From positions 434,001-498,000 of the forward strand of contig NZ_JFKA01000002.1 of NCBI RefSeq assembly GCF_002115755.1: a stretch of 64,000 bases of DNA, given 5' to 3'. The notes under the pieces were generated by a model, which saw nothing but the letters and a program-made list of their open reading frames with translations, made no database searches and was not told where the DNA came from. The stretch comes from Thalassospira mesophila. Lineage in GTDB: Bacteria > Pseudomonadota > Alphaproteobacteria > Rhodospirillales > Thalassospiraceae. How positions within the stretch are numbered: position 1 is the stretch's first letter; each line of letters starts with the position of its first letter. Positions 63,854-64,000 of this stretch are shown here, piece by piece. Made by a program: the position numbers and the translations under genes.

Positions 63854-64000
63854 GCAGGGTTCGGCCTTGATCACGTTCCATCGTTCCGTTCCGTCTCGTC
63901 CCGGTCCGTCCCTTCGCGTTAACGGGCGGGGTTTATGTGGTTTCCTGTGCCACGCTATGGCCGTGTGGAATGCCGGTGATGTGGCATAACTGCGCCGGGG

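Overview
This 64 kb window reads as the chromosome of an alphaproteobacterium. The evidence is a CtrA master regulator with a TTAA-N7-TTAA box, a ChpT-type phosphotransferase beside the chemotaxis operon, a BolA/monothiol glutaredoxin pair, an ACC deaminase with a divergent Lrp-type regulator, and moderate GC (about 55-60% by eye). Gene content suggests Rhodospirillales and possibly a Thalassospira-like marine organism; the genus is an inference from general resemblance, not shown by the sequence. I found no rRNA, tRNA, CRISPR array, prophage or complete insertion sequence.

Layout. 1-5.4 kb (minus): a three-gene cassette of a TPR/outer-membrane barrel protein, a secreted FecR-domain protein and a CHASE2 adenylate/guanylate cyclase that runs off the left edge. 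5.6-8.3 kb (minus): TldD protease and heme A synthase. 8.5-9.9 kb: siroheme synthase (CysG N-terminal part) coupled to CysH, for sulfate assimilation. 10-13.5 kb: dGTPase, a small membrane protein and glutathione reductase. 13.7-14.4 kb: an AT-richer orphan with a zinc-knuckle-like N-terminus. 14.4-18.2 kb: AcdR-like regulator with ACC deaminase, a fluoroacetate-dehalogenase-like hydrolase and a LysR regulator. 18.3-24.2 kb: a probable gluconate module of gntK plus TRAP transporter dctPQM, with a LacI-type regulator divergent and two operator palindromes over the gntK promoter. 24.2-27 kb: YigZ, a TauE exporter, a GFA enzyme and a toxin-antitoxin pair lying between short direct repeats. 27.3-34 kb: class II DAHP synthase, an orphan with a FliM-like C-terminal motif, NAD synthetase, GluRS and CysRS. 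34-46.8 kb: mostly housekeeping genes (citramalate synthase, TrmJ, S4, Grx, RarD, BolA) mixed with Tat-exported, transport and lipoprotein genes. 47-52.6 kb: accessory regulators, a PhyH dioxygenase, MoaA and unknowns. 52.9-63.9 kb: chpT-cheA-cheW-cheY-cheB-cheR, then ctrA on the other strand, then fliI-fliJ.

How parts work together. The right end joins cell-cycle control (ChpT, CtrA) to chemotaxis and the flagellar export ATPase; a perfect CtrA box sits between ctrA and fliI. CheA carries a fused receiver, CheB has an unusually long low-complexity linker, and CheR has a Gly/Ser/Thr-rich tail of about 150 residues. The gluconate module shows a classic repressor layout. The best candidates for something new are the barrel-FecR-CHASE2 cyclase cassette, the orphan ending in SQDEID, the repeat-flanked toxin-antitoxin insertion and a dispersed intergenic hairpin element downstream of two unrelated genes.
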